This document shows, piece after piece, positions 43,104 to 51,275 of a DNA stretch of 64,000 bases; position 1 is the first letter of the stretch, and every line of letters starts with the position of its first letter. Under the pieces are notes generated by a model that saw only the letters and a list, made by a program, of their open reading frames with translations, made no database searches and was not told the DNA's origin. This stretch comes from HLUCCA09 sp965277275 (GTDB lineage Bacteria > Pseudomonadota > Alphaproteobacteria > Rhodobacterales > Rhodobacteraceae): positions 62,001-126,000 of the forward strand of contig CBDICG010000002.1 in NCBI GenBank assembly GCA_965277275.1, written 5' to 3'. The position numbers and the translations under genes are program-made.

Positions 43104-44231
43104 CTAGAACGGACCTTCTTCAAGCACGCCATCCGCTGACATTTGCGCGTAGAGCAAGCCTTCCCGAAGGCCTCGGTCGGCGACCGAGAGACGGTCGGTA
43201 GGCCAGACGCGCATCAGCGCCTGGAGGATCGCGGAGCCCGACATGATCAAGGCCTGGCGATCCTTGCCGATTCGAGGATCGCGGCGCCGGCCCGCCTCGC
43301 CGAGCACAAGGTAGTTGCGGATCACGGCGTCGATCTGATCGGAGGTCATGCGCAATCCGTCGACTTTCGTCCGATCGTAGCGACGCAGCCCGAGATGCGA
43401 GGCGGCGACAGTTGTGACGGTGCCCGACGTTCCGATGATCTGGAAACCGTCGCGCGTCTGATCGGACTGATAGGGTGAAAACTCTGACAGTTGCTCTGCG
43501 AAGAACCAACTCATGAGCGCAAAGCGCGCGGAATCGTCCTCTACATCGCGGAATTGATCGCGCAGCGTCGCAACCCCGAGCGGTACCGAGATCCAGTCGA
43601 CCACTTTCGCCGATGGAAACGGATCACCCGCAGCTTGAAACCCCTTGTGAAGTCGCATGATCGCGCGTGGTCGATCGAGGCTCGGCACGCGGGAGAGGTC
43701 GATCCACACAAGCTCCGTCGAACCGCCGCCGATATCGACAACAAGGAGTTGGTCGGTCTTCGTGGACACGAGCGGTGCGCAGGACACGACGGCGAGGCGC
43801 GCTTCTTCCTCCGGTTCGATCACTTCGAGATCTAGGCTTGTCTCACGGCGCACATAGGCGATGAAATCACGTGCGTTGGTCGCGCGGCGGCAGGCCTCGG
43901 TCGCGACGAGCCGCATACGCCGGACGCTGTGCTTTGCGAATTTCGCCTTGCAGATCTTCAGCGCCTGGACAGTCCGCGCCATGGACGCACGGCTCAGACG
44001 CCCCGTAGCCTCCAGCCCGGCGCCGAGCTGGACCGACTTCGAAAACGAGTCCACCACATGGAACTGGCTGCCCTTCGGTTGGGCCACCAGCATGCGGCAC
44101 GAATTTGTTCCCAGATCCAGTGCCGCATAGGGCGACACGGGATCGGGCGGCTGCGGTGCGGGGGTATCGACCGGCATCGGGAACGCGCCCGCACCCTTCG
44201 GACGCTTGGGCGCCATTTCTGCGCCCTCCAT
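43104..44231 (-). CDS. Ppx/GppA family phosphatase
   Basis: 375 aa. An exopolyphosphatase or pppGpp 5'-phosphohydrolase of the ASKHA fold. The phosphate-1 motif is ALDLGTNSCRMLVA, the phosphate-2 motif DIGGGSTELV, and the adenosine/phosphate region GTSGTVTTVAA. A Pro-rich N-terminal ~30 residues precede the fold. At ~375 residues it lacks the C-terminal HD domain of long Ppx proteins. It precedes rlmE on the same strand. Polyphosphate and pppGpp activity cannot be told apart by sequence. Confidence 0.9.
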   Translation of the reverse strand: MEGAEMAPKRPKGAGAFPMPVDTPAPQPPDPVSPYAALDLGTNSCRMLVAQPKGSQFHVVDSFSKSVQLGAGLEATGRLSRASMARTVQALKICKAKFAKHSVRRMRLVATEACRRATNARDFIAYVRRETSLDLEVIEPEEEARLAVVSCAPLVSTKTDQLLVVDIGGGSTELVWIDLSRVPSLDRPRAIMRLHKGFQAAGDPFPSAKVVDWISVPLGVATLRDQFRDVEDDSARFALMSWFFAEQLSEFSPYQSDQTRDGFQIIGTSGTVTTVAASHLGLRRYDRTKVDGLRMTSDQIDAVIRNYLVLGEAGRRRDPRIGKDRQALIMSGSAILQALMRVWPTDRLSVADRGLREGLLYAQMSADGVLEEGPF

Positions 44232-44494
44232 TTCAAGTTGCGCTCAGCGTAGAGGCTCGCCCGCCGTCGCGCAAGAATTGTGCGCGCTGCCAACGTGGAA
44301 TGTCTTTGAGATACGCGGGACGGACCCCGGAGCGAACGAGCGCTCAGACGGCCCGAACGCCATCATCCTGCGGTGTCGTTTGTCGAACTCTCGCAAAAGG
44401 TCGCGCCTACGCGTCACGATGTCGATATTGAGCCGTTCGTTCGTGCGCGAGCCGCGTAAGAGGGAGAGCAAGCACCGTAAGGAGCACTGACGAT

Positions 44495-44797
44495 ATGCCC
44501 GACGTCACCATTGTCTACTGGCGCGATATTCCGGCCCAGATCAAGGTTGGCCGGGGGCGTCGCGCGGCCAAGGCCGCCCTGCCAGAGCGGTTCGAACAGG
44601 CAATCGACCGGTGTGCCATGCGCGCGCAGGCGACGGACAGCGACGCCTATACTGCCGAATTCCGCATGGCCGAGACCTATGCCGTGGAGGGCGAGCCCCA
44701 GCAGGTTGCGGAGGGCGAGGCGGCGCGCATCGACACCGAGTACACCCAAGAGCGCATCAAGGCGCTGATCGAGAATGCCGGGTGGGATGCGCGCTGA
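44495..44797 (+). CDS. Small Virul_fac-type protein at the head of a folate/corrinoid operon
   Basis: 100 aa, acidic, no signal or cysteine motif. VTIVYWRDIPAQIKVGRGRRAAKAALPERFEQAIDRCAMR is the recognisable block of the family annotated as virulence factor, a name with no support here. AAGGAG lies 10 bases upstream. It heads a same-strand run with the MetF-like reductase (47 bases on), the methyltransferase, a second small protein and a RACo reactivase. It may be an accessory or scaffold protein of that methyl-transfer system; this is inference from position only. Confidence 0.8.
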   Translation: MPDVTIVYWRDIPAQIKVGRGRRAAKAALPERFEQAIDRCAMRAQATDSDAYTAEFRMAETYAVEGEPQQVAEGEAARIDTEYTQERIKALIENAGWDAR

Positions 44798-44843
44798 TGC
44801 GTCTTCGCCGCGGACCCTGCCAACAAGACTATGGGAGGCCACC

Positions 44844-45773
44844 ATGGCCCTGCTGAGCTTCAAGACCCGCGGCCGAGCCCCGAACGCGCACGGTACATCG
44901 GACTTTCTGCGCGGATTCTCGATCGAAGTGATGCCGCGCACCGCTGCAAAGGTCGACGACTTTCGCTCCCTCCTGCCCGAGGGCACCCGGGTTTATATCG
45001 CGCATATCCAGGGCACCCCGATCGACGACATGGTCGCGACCGCCCGACGCATCGCGCACGAAGGCTTCGAGGTCATGCCGCACTTCCCTGCGCGCATCAT
45101 CGCAGACAAGCCCATGCTGGCGGATTGGATCGCGCGGTATCAGGGGGAGGCCGGCGTCAAGGAAGCGCTCCTGCTGGCGGGTGGCGTGGCAGAGCCCGAA
45201 GGTGCCTTTCACTCGTCGATGCAACTCATCGAGACGGGGCTCTTCGATGAGGCCGGGTTCACCCGGCTCCACGTGGCCGGGCATCCGGAAGGCAACAGGG
45301 ACATCGACCCCGACGGCGGCGACGCAGCCGTGATGGGCGCGTTGCGATGGAAACAGGCCTTTGCCGAGCGCACCGATGCCGAAATGGCAATCGCGACGCA
45401 ATTCGCGTTTGAGGCCGATCCGATCATTGCCTGGGCCGATCGGCTCGCGGCCGAAGGAATCGACCTGCCGATCCATATCGGAATAGCGGGGCCTGCGAAG
45501 CTTCAGACGATGATCAAGTTTGCCGTCGCCTGCGGGGTCGGCCCTTCGTTGCGCGTTCTCCAGCGCCGGGCGCGCGATGTGACCAAGCTTGTTCTGCCGT
45601 TCGAGCCGACCGATCTCGTGGCGCGTCTGGGAGCGCACAAGGCGGCGAACCCGGGCTTCGGGATCGCGCAAGTGCACATGTTCCCTCTGGGCGGCATCAA
45701 AGCCTCCGCGGAGTGGGCGCGCCGGACCCTCGGGGACGAGGCCGCCCCGGGGCAGGCCGCCAACGGCGGCTGA
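44844..45773 (+). CDS. Methylenetetrahydrofolate reductase-like protein
   Basis: 309 aa. A MetF-like TIM-barrel flavoprotein expected to make or use methyl-tetrahydrofolate. The Glu in RGFSIEVMPR corresponds to the conserved catalytic region, and VYIAHIQGT, VMPHFPARII, ALLLAGGV and THVAGHPE-like HVAGHPEGN blocks follow barrel strands. TQFAFEADPIIAWADRL and PIHIGIAGPAKLQTMIKFA resemble the MetF C-terminal half. It is divergent from enteric MetF. GGGAGG precedes the ATG at 44844. It lies between the small protein and the methyl-THF:corrinoid methyltransferase. Confidence 0.82.
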   Translation: MALLSFKTRGRAPNAHGTSDFLRGFSIEVMPRTAAKVDDFRSLLPEGTRVYIAHIQGTPIDDMVATARRIAHEGFEVMPHFPARIIADKPMLADWIARYQGEAGVKEALLLAGGVAEPEGAFHSSMQLIETGLFDEAGFTRLHVAGHPEGNRDIDPDGGDAAVMGALRWKQAFAERTDAEMAIATQFAFEADPIIAWADRLAAEGIDLPIHIGIAGPAKLQTMIKFAVACGVGPSLRVLQRRARDVTKLVLPFEPTDLVARLGAHKAANPGFGIAQVHMFPLGGIKASAEWARRTLGDEAAPGQAANGG

Positions 45774-45838
45774 CCAGACCCGAATCGAGTAGTTGAAGCC
45801 CCCCCGGGCCAAGCGCGCGGGCCAAGCATGAGGACGCC

Positions 45839-46798
45839 ATGACGCGCACCGTCGTCGCCAGCAAGACCAAGACCGTTACAATCGGGTTCGATGAGCCGTT
45901 CTGCGTGATCGGCGAACGCATCAATCCGACAGGGCGCAAGAAGCTCGCCGCCGAACTGGAGGCTGGCGATTTCACGACGGTCGAGAAGGACGCGCTGCAA
46001 CAGGTGGCCTGCGGGGCAATGGTCCTCGATATCAATGCGGGCGTTGTCTACAATTCCAACCCCGATCCGAACCAGACCGAGCCACCCCTGATGCGGCAAG
46101 TGCTGCGGACGGTGATGGCGCTGACGGATATTCCGCTTTGCATCGACAGGTCCGTCCCGGCGGCGCTGGAAGCCGGGCTTGAGGAGGTCGAGGGGCGCCC
46201 TCTGCTCAACTCGGTTACAGGCGAGGAGGAGCGGCTCGAAGCGATCCTTCCTCTCGTGAAGAAGTACGATGTTCCGGTTGTGGCCATCTCGAACGACGAT
46301 ACCGGGATCAGTGAAGATCCCGATGTACGTTTCGCCGTGGCCAAGAAGATCGTCGAGCGCGCGGCGGATTTCGGCATTGCCGCGAATGACATCGTGGTCG
46401 ACCCACTTGTGATGCCCGTGGGCGCCATGGGAACGGCGGGGCGCCAGGTCTTCACGTTGGTGCGCCGCCTGCGCGACGAGCTCGGCGTCAATACGACGTG
46501 CGGTGCCTCCAACATCTCGTTCGGCTTGCCGAATCGACATGGCATAAATGCCGCTTTCCTTCCGATGGCCATCGGCGCGGGTATGACGAGCGCCATCATG
46601 AACCCCGTGCGCCAGGTGGAGATGGAAGCGATCCGCGCGGCGAACTTCCTGATGAACCACGACCCGAACGGCGCAAGGTGGATCGGCTTCAGCCGGGTCC
46701 TCGACGCGGTCAAGGAAGGCGCGACCTTCGCCGAGGCAAGCCAGGCGGCAGCTGCGGCTGGCACCGGGCGAGGCGGGCGGCGGCGCCGGCGTGCGTAG
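45839..46798 (+). CDS. Methyltetrahydrofolate:corrinoid methyltransferase (pterin-binding family)
   Basis: 319 aa. A TIM-barrel of the pterin-binding family (as in AcsE/MtvA or the folate module of MetH) that moves a methyl group between tetrahydrofolate and a cobalamin protein. FCVIGERINPTGRKKLAAEL, MVLDINAGV, IDRSVPAALEAGLE, PLLNSVTGEEERL, DIVVDPLVMPVGAMG and CGASNISFGLPNR are its family blocks. The last ~25 residues are basic. It has no cobalamin domain, so it needs a separate corrinoid protein, which I do not see in the window. It follows the MetF-like gene by 65 bases. Confidence 0.9.
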   Translation: MTRTVVASKTKTVTIGFDEPFCVIGERINPTGRKKLAAELEAGDFTTVEKDALQQVACGAMVLDINAGVVYNSNPDPNQTEPPLMRQVLRTVMALTDIPLCIDRSVPAALEAGLEEVEGRPLLNSVTGEEERLEAILPLVKKYDVPVVAISNDDTGISEDPDVRFAVAKKIVERAADFGIAANDIVVDPLVMPVGAMGTAGRQVFTLVRRLRDELGVNTTCGASNISFGLPNRHGINAAFLPMAIGAGMTSAIMNPVRQVEMEAIRAANFLMNHDPNGARWIGFSRVLDAVKEGATFAEASQAAAAAGTGRGGRRRRRA

Positions 46799-46840
46799 GC
46801 GTTAGGGGATTCTTAACCGTGCCTAGTCCAGACTTTCTGC

Positions 46841-47071
46841 ATGGATCAGCCGACCCGCACCTCTGGCCCGGACACATGGATCTCCCAAATCTTCTCGGCG
46901 CAGGCTGCACGAGACGGGGGTGTCGTTCGGCGCAACGTGCGCTGGGTCGATCGAGAAATCGGGCGCGCACGATTCGAGCAAGAGGTCCGCGCCCGCGGCT
47001 TTCGCCTGATCCAGTGCGGTCCGCAATTCATCGTGATCTGCAACGCCGCTCCCATCCGCATCATCTGCTAG
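46841..47071 (+). CDS. Small conserved protein in the corrinoid operon
   Basis: 76 aa. WISQIFSAQAARDGGVVRRNVRWVDREIGRARFEQEVRARGFRLI looks like a small helix-strand domain with a hydrophobic Ile/Cys-rich end (FIVICNAAPIRII). Such genes occur beside RACo-type reactivases in Rhodobacterales and are sometimes mislabelled phosphoribosylanthranilate isomerase; it is far too short for that enzyme. No good ribosome site is seen. It lies 42 bases after the methyltransferase and 73 before the reactivase. Function unknown. Confidence 0.7.
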   Translation: MDQPTRTSGPDTWISQIFSAQAARDGGVVRRNVRWVDREIGRARFEQEVRARGFRLIQCGPQFIVICNAAPIRIIC

Positions 47072-47098
47072 GCACGGGCACGCCGGCTCGAGCCAACT

Positions 47099-47120
47099 CG
47101 ATTTTTCGTACGAAAAATCG
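47099..47120. promoter_or_regulatory. Perfect 22-bp palindrome before the reactivase gene
   Basis: CGATTTTTCGT followed directly by its exact reverse complement ends 24 bases before the RACo start. AT-rich arms in a GC-rich genome and perfect symmetry suggest an operator for a dimeric repressor, or a small hairpin affecting ribosome access. Confidence 0.65.
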
Positions 47121-47144
47121 CCCTCTATCCAACTGGGATCGCTC

Positions 47145-49190
47145 ATGACAGACGCGCTGATTGTGTTCACCCCGTCCGGCAAGAGGGGGCACTTCCCGGT
47201 CGGCACACCTGTTCTGACGGCAGCGCGACAACTCGGGGTTGATCTCGACTCCGTTTGCGGCGGGCGTGGGATCTGCTCGCGCTGCCAGGTCGCGCCAGCC
47301 CACGGCGACTTTGCCAAACATGGCGTGACATCGCGGGAGCGCGCCCTCTCGCCTTGGAACAGCGTCGAGGAGCGCTACCGCACAAAGCGCGGCCTCGCTG
47401 CCGGGCGGCGGCTCGGATGCCAGGCAACTATCGAGGGCGATGTCGTCATCGACGTCCCGCCGGAAAGCCAGGTTCATCGGCAGGTCGTCCGCAAAGCTGC
47501 CACCGAACGCGCGATCGAGATCGATCCGGCCACGCGTCTCCTTATGGTCGACGTTGCCGAGCCCGACATGCACGAGCCCTTCGGCGATCTCCAGCGGCTC
47601 AGGAACGCCCTGCGGGAGACATGGGGAATAGACGAGCTCATCTGCCCTCTGTCAGTCCTCAGCCGGCTGCAAACCGTTCTGCGCAAGGGCGACTGGCAGG
47701 TGACAGCCGCGCTCCACCAGCCCACGCCCGACGTTGCGGCCACCTTGATCGAACTCTGGCCGGGCTTCTTCGAAGGCCCCCTGCACGGTTTGGCCATCGA
47801 TCTCGGCTCCACCACTATCGCGGCGCATCTTTGTGATCTGAGCACCGGCGACGTGCTGGCGTCGTCCGGCGTCATGAACCCCCAGATCCGCTTCGGCGAA
47901 GACCTCATGAGCCGCGTCTCCTACGCAATGATGAATCCCGGCGGCGACCAAGAGATGACCAACGCCGTCCAATCGGCACTCAATGATCTCGCCGCCGGAT
48001 TGATTGAAGAGACTGCCATCCCCCGCGAAACGCTCGTCGACAACGTGATCGTGTGCAACCCGGTCATGCATCACCTGCTTCTCGGGATCGACCCGGTCGA
48101 GCTCGGGCAGGCTCCCTTTGCCCTCGCGACGTCCGAAGCGGTCCGGCTGGAAGCCAAGGACATCGGCCTTACGGCGGGCAACCCCGCAGCACGCGTTCAC
48201 CTTCTGCCGTGCATCGCCGGACATGTGGGCGCCGATGCCGCGGCCGTGGCCCTCTCGGAGGCACCGAACGAGGCGGACGTCCTGACCCTCGTCGTGGACG
48301 TCGGAACAAATGCCGAGATTTTGCTCGGCGACCGCAAGCGCGTACTGGCATGTTCATCTCCGACCGGTCCGGCCTTTGAAGGCGCGCAAATCTCGTCTGG
48401 CCAGCGCGCCGCACCCGGTGCGATCGAACGTATCGAGATCGACCCGGTCACGAAGGAGCCCCGGTTTCGCGTCATCGGGACGGACCTGTGGTCCGACGAG
48501 GAAGGCTTTGACGAAGCGGTGGGTCCGGGCGGGGTCACCGGGCTTTGCGGCTCCGGCATCATTGAAGCGGTGGCGGAGATGCGCATGGCCGGGCTCGTTG
48601 ACCCGTCCGGGCTGATCGGATCCGCACAGCAGACCGGCACCCCGCGATGTGAGGCAGACGGCCGGACGCACGCCTACCTGATCCACGACGGAGCCGCCGA
48701 CGGCGGACCACGGATCTCTGTCACCCAGGCCGACGTGCGCGCCATTCAATTGGCCAAGTCAGCGCTCTACGCGGGCGCCCGTCTCCTGATGGATGCACGG
48801 GGCGTCGATACGGTGGAACGGATCGTTTTGGCGGGTGCGTTCGGCGCGCATATTTCACCGAAACACGCCATGGTCCTTGGCATGATCCCCGACGCAGCGC
48901 TGGATCAGGTGACCTCCGCCGGAAACGCCGCTGGCACGGGCGCCCGCATGGCCCTTCTCAATCGCAGATTGCGTTCAGAGATCGAGACGACCGTGCGCGA
49001 CATCACGAAGGTCGAAACCGCGATTGAGCCGAAGTTCCAGGAGCATTTCGTCAACGCCAATGCTTTGCCACACGCCGTGGATGCCTTCCCGCATCTGGAC
49101 AAGATCGTGCAGCTTCCCGTTGTGAGCTTCAACGCTGCCGGAGGGGGCGGCGAGGGAGACGGCCGCCGGCGCAGAAGGCGCCGTGCATAG
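47145..49190 (+). CDS. RACo/RamA-type ASKHA reactivator of corrinoid proteins (2Fe-2S, DUF4445)
   Basis: 681 aa. It reduces inactive cob(II)alamin in a corrinoid enzyme using ATP. Residues ~1-95 form a plant-type 2Fe-2S ferredoxin domain with CGGRGICSRC and a fourth Cys in RRLGCQA. A linker and middle domain follow. Residues ~220-640 are the ASKHA ATPase (AIDLGSTTIAAHLCDLSTG, VVDVGTNAEILLG, GLCGSGIIEAVAEM, VLAGAFGAHI). The final ~12 residues are basic. It closes the folate/methyl-transfer run. The client is probably a separate cobalamin protein of methionine synthesis or demethylation encoded elsewhere. Confidence 0.92.
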   Translation: MTDALIVFTPSGKRGHFPVGTPVLTAARQLGVDLDSVCGGRGICSRCQVAPAHGDFAKHGVTSRERALSPWNSVEERYRTKRGLAAGRRLGCQATIEGDVVIDVPPESQVHRQVVRKAATERAIEIDPATRLLMVDVAEPDMHEPFGDLQRLRNALRETWGIDELICPLSVLSRLQTVLRKGDWQVTAALHQPTPDVAATLIELWPGFFEGPLHGLAIDLGSTTIAAHLCDLSTGDVLASSGVMNPQIRFGEDLMSRVSYAMMNPGGDQEMTNAVQSALNDLAAGLIEETAIPRETLVDNVIVCNPVMHHLLLGIDPVELGQAPFALATSEAVRLEAKDIGLTAGNPAARVHLLPCIAGHVGADAAAVALSEAPNEADVLTLVVDVGTNAEILLGDRKRVLACSSPTGPAFEGAQISSGQRAAPGAIERIEIDPVTKEPRFRVIGTDLWSDEEGFDEAVGPGGVTGLCGSGIIEAVAEMRMAGLVDPSGLIGSAQQTGTPRCEADGRTHAYLIHDGAADGGPRISVTQADVRAIQLAKSALYAGARLLMDARGVDTVERIVLAGAFGAHISPKHAMVLGMIPDAALDQVTSAGNAAGTGARMALLNRRLRSEIETTVRDITKVETAIEPKFQEHFVNANALPHAVDAFPHLDKIVQLPVVSFNAAGGGGEGDGRRRRRRRA

Positions 49191-49250
49191 CGCGGCACGC
49201 ACGGCAGCCCCACGTTGACGGCGGGACTGCGATCAGGGCGTGTCGGAGCT

Positions 49251-49324
49251 TGGAGCGGGTGAAGGGAATCGAACCCTCGTCGTCAGCTTGGGAAGCTGCT
49301 GCTCTACCATTGAGCTACACCCGC
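49251..49324 (-). tRNA. tRNA-Gly (CCC anticodon)
   Basis: Minus-strand cloverleaf: acceptor GCGGGTG/CACCCGC, D arm GCTC-AATGGTA-GAGC, anticodon loop TTCCCAA (anticodon CCC, reads GGG) on a stem with one G-A mismatch at its base, and T arm GAGGG-TTCGATT-CCCTT. Discriminator U and encoded CCA end at 49251. The anticodon-arm pattern matches the usual alphaproteobacterial tRNA-Gly(CCC). Confidence 0.94.
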
Positions 49325-49618
49325 GTCTCAAAGACCGATAGCTTCAACCGCCTCATCGCGCAAGCGTATGCGCAGGTCCGACGGCAGGTCGCCTGCTTTG
49401 AGCACTGATTGGCACAGACCCGCGACACGCGGTCGGCGCCGCTCTCCGTGCGACCACCAGATTTCCCCTGGGACCCAATCTGCTGTGATCTCCCCCCTAT
49501 TTGTGTGTGTGTTGCGCTGTTCCATGGCTGCGGTCCCGGGTTGTGCACGCGCTCCCGGCCCCTTGTCTGACGCCGATCGTGACACCACAAGGACGCCGGC
49601 AGCCAAAGCGCGCTACGT

Positions 49619-50158
49619 TCAGAAGAGTTCCAGATCCGCGCCGCCAGCTTTGGGCGGGAGCGACTGAGGCACTGGTTCGTCCACGAAGGTGTCCTTTGGC
49701 ATGAGCTTCTGGCGGGCGCGGCCGGTGGCCGGCCAGAACTTGATTCGGCGCCCGCTGTCACCTCCCAGACTTGTGGTCACACAGGGGATCCGCTCCCGTT
49801 CGAGAAAGCCCGATGCGAACTCCGCGTTTCGCACGCCGACCGTGCTGAGGCCGGCAATCATGCTCGCCCCGCCGAAAAGCTTTGCCTGAAGGTAGTCGCG
49901 CCGACCGCCCTGCTTGATGATGCCATTGATCAACAACTCCATCGCATTGACGCCCGCGAAGTCGCGTTGCATGTCGCCGCTCTTCAGATCCGGGAGGACG
50001 ATGTGGTTCATGCCACCTATGCCGAGCTCATCATCCCAGATGCATGCGGCGACACAGGACCCCAGCAGGGTCGTCAGAACCACACCGTGCCCGGACGCGA
50101 CCTCGAACTCGCCTTGAGCCACGAGAACCGACCGCTCAGGGACCGAAAATGCGTTCAT
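49619..50158 (-). CDS. cheD: Chemoreceptor glutamine deamidase CheD
   Basis: 179 aa. Deamidates glutamines on chemoreceptors and, in some species, works with CheC. Catalytic residues are visible: Cys in TTLLGSCVAACIWD and His in GGMNHIVLP, with KLFGGASM later. The C-terminal ~25 residues extend past the core. Its ATG overlaps the cheB stop (ATGA), so the two are translationally coupled. No cheA, cheW, cheR, cheY or receptor gene lies near. Confidence 0.95.
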   Translation of the reverse strand: MNAFSVPERSVLVAQGEFEVASGHGVVLTTLLGSCVAACIWDDELGIGGMNHIVLPDLKSGDMQRDFAGVNAMELLINGIIKQGGRRDYLQAKLFGGASMIAGLSTVGVRNAEFASGFLERERIPCVTTSLGGDSGRRIKFWPATGRARQKLMPKDTFVDEPVPQSLPPKAGGADLELF

Positions 50159-51204
50159 GCACCGCTCCACGTTGCGGCGGGGCGATCCACGGCCGCTTTC
50201 GTTGCCTTCAAGATCGCTGGCGCAATCTGATCGAGTGGATGGGTTTCGCAAACCGCTCCGATCTCCGCCGCAACGCGAGGCATGCCGTAGACCACGCAGC
50301 TCGCTTCGTCTTGTCCGATGGTATGTGCCCCGCCATTGCGCAGGGCCAGCATCCCGTCGGCACCGTCGCGCCCCATCCCCGTGAGCATCACGGCAACGAT
50401 CTCCGGTGCGACGGACACAGCCGATTGAAAGAGCACATCGACAGACGGGCGATGCCCGCTGATCTTGTCCCCTGCTTGCAGCCCGCAGCGCAACGCTCCC
50501 CTCCGGCCTTCGAGCACGAGGTGCTCCATCCCGCCGGGCGCGATGTAGACGTGGCCCTGTGAGATCCGCTCCTCGGCCCTCGCAAGGTTGACCTGCGGCG
50601 CCACGATCCCGCGCAATCGCTCGGCAAAGCTCACCAGAAAACTCTCTGGCATATGCTGCGTGATGAGCACCGGCGGACAATCCGCAGGAAGCCCGCCCAA
50701 CACGCGTTCCAGGGCATCGACCCCGCCTGTAGAAGCCCCTATGAGAACGACCCGTCCGTTCCACGCGTGTGCCCCGCCGGTCGGCCTTTGCGGGCGCGGC
50801 CGCGTTCGTCCGACTGACGCTCCCGCCGCGATGTGCACGCGGTCGGCGAGCGCCTGGAGGGCCGCGCCACACGATGTGGTCGGCTTGCCGAGACAATCGA
50901 CCGCGCCCAATGAGAGCGCCTCGATGGCTGCGCGGCTGCCTTTGTGCGTCTCGGTCGAGAACATCACCACGGGCATCGGGCGGAGCCGCATGATCTTCTC
51001 GAGAAAGGTAATCCCATCCATCCTGGGCATCTCGACGTCGAGGGTGATCACATCGGGATTGGTCTGCTTGATGACATCGCGTGCCGCGTACGGATCTTCG
51101 GCTTCGCCGACGACGTCGAAGCGGCCATCGCCCGAAAGCACCTGGCCGATCATGGCTCGCATGGTCGCGGAATCGTCGACGATGACGACGCGCTTTTTAT
51201 GCAT
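50155..51204 (-). CDS. cheB: Chemotaxis response regulator / protein-glutamate methylesterase CheB
   Basis: 349 aa. The receiver domain (residues ~1-125, VVIVDDSATMRAMI, phospho-acceptor Asp in VITLDVEMPRMDG) controls a methylesterase domain with catalytic Ser in GASTGGVDAL, His in ITQHMPESF and Asp in MGRDGADGML. It demethylates chemoreceptors during adaptation. It is first of the cheB-cheD pair. The pair lies apart from any other chemotaxis gene in this window. Confidence 0.96.
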   Translation of the reverse strand: MHKKRVVIVDDSATMRAMIGQVLSGDGRFDVVGEAEDPYAARDVIKQTNPDVITLDVEMPRMDGITFLEKIMRLRPMPVVMFSTETHKGSRAAIEALSLGAVDCLGKPTTSCGAALQALADRVHIAAGASVGRTRPRPQRPTGGAHAWNGRVVLIGASTGGVDALERVLGGLPADCPPVLITQHMPESFLVSFAERLRGIVAPQVNLARAEERISQGHVYIAPGGMEHLVLEGRRGALRCGLQAGDKISGHRPSVDVLFQSAVSVAPEIVAVMLTGMGRDGADGMLALRNGGAHTIGQDEASCVVYGMPRVAAEIGAVCETHPLDQIAPAILKATKAAVDRPAATWSGA

Positions 51205-51275
51205 GATCCCTCCCGTGCCTCGGCCCCATCGACCCGCAGTCGGCGCAGTCGTGACACCAAGGAATGAACGACCGC

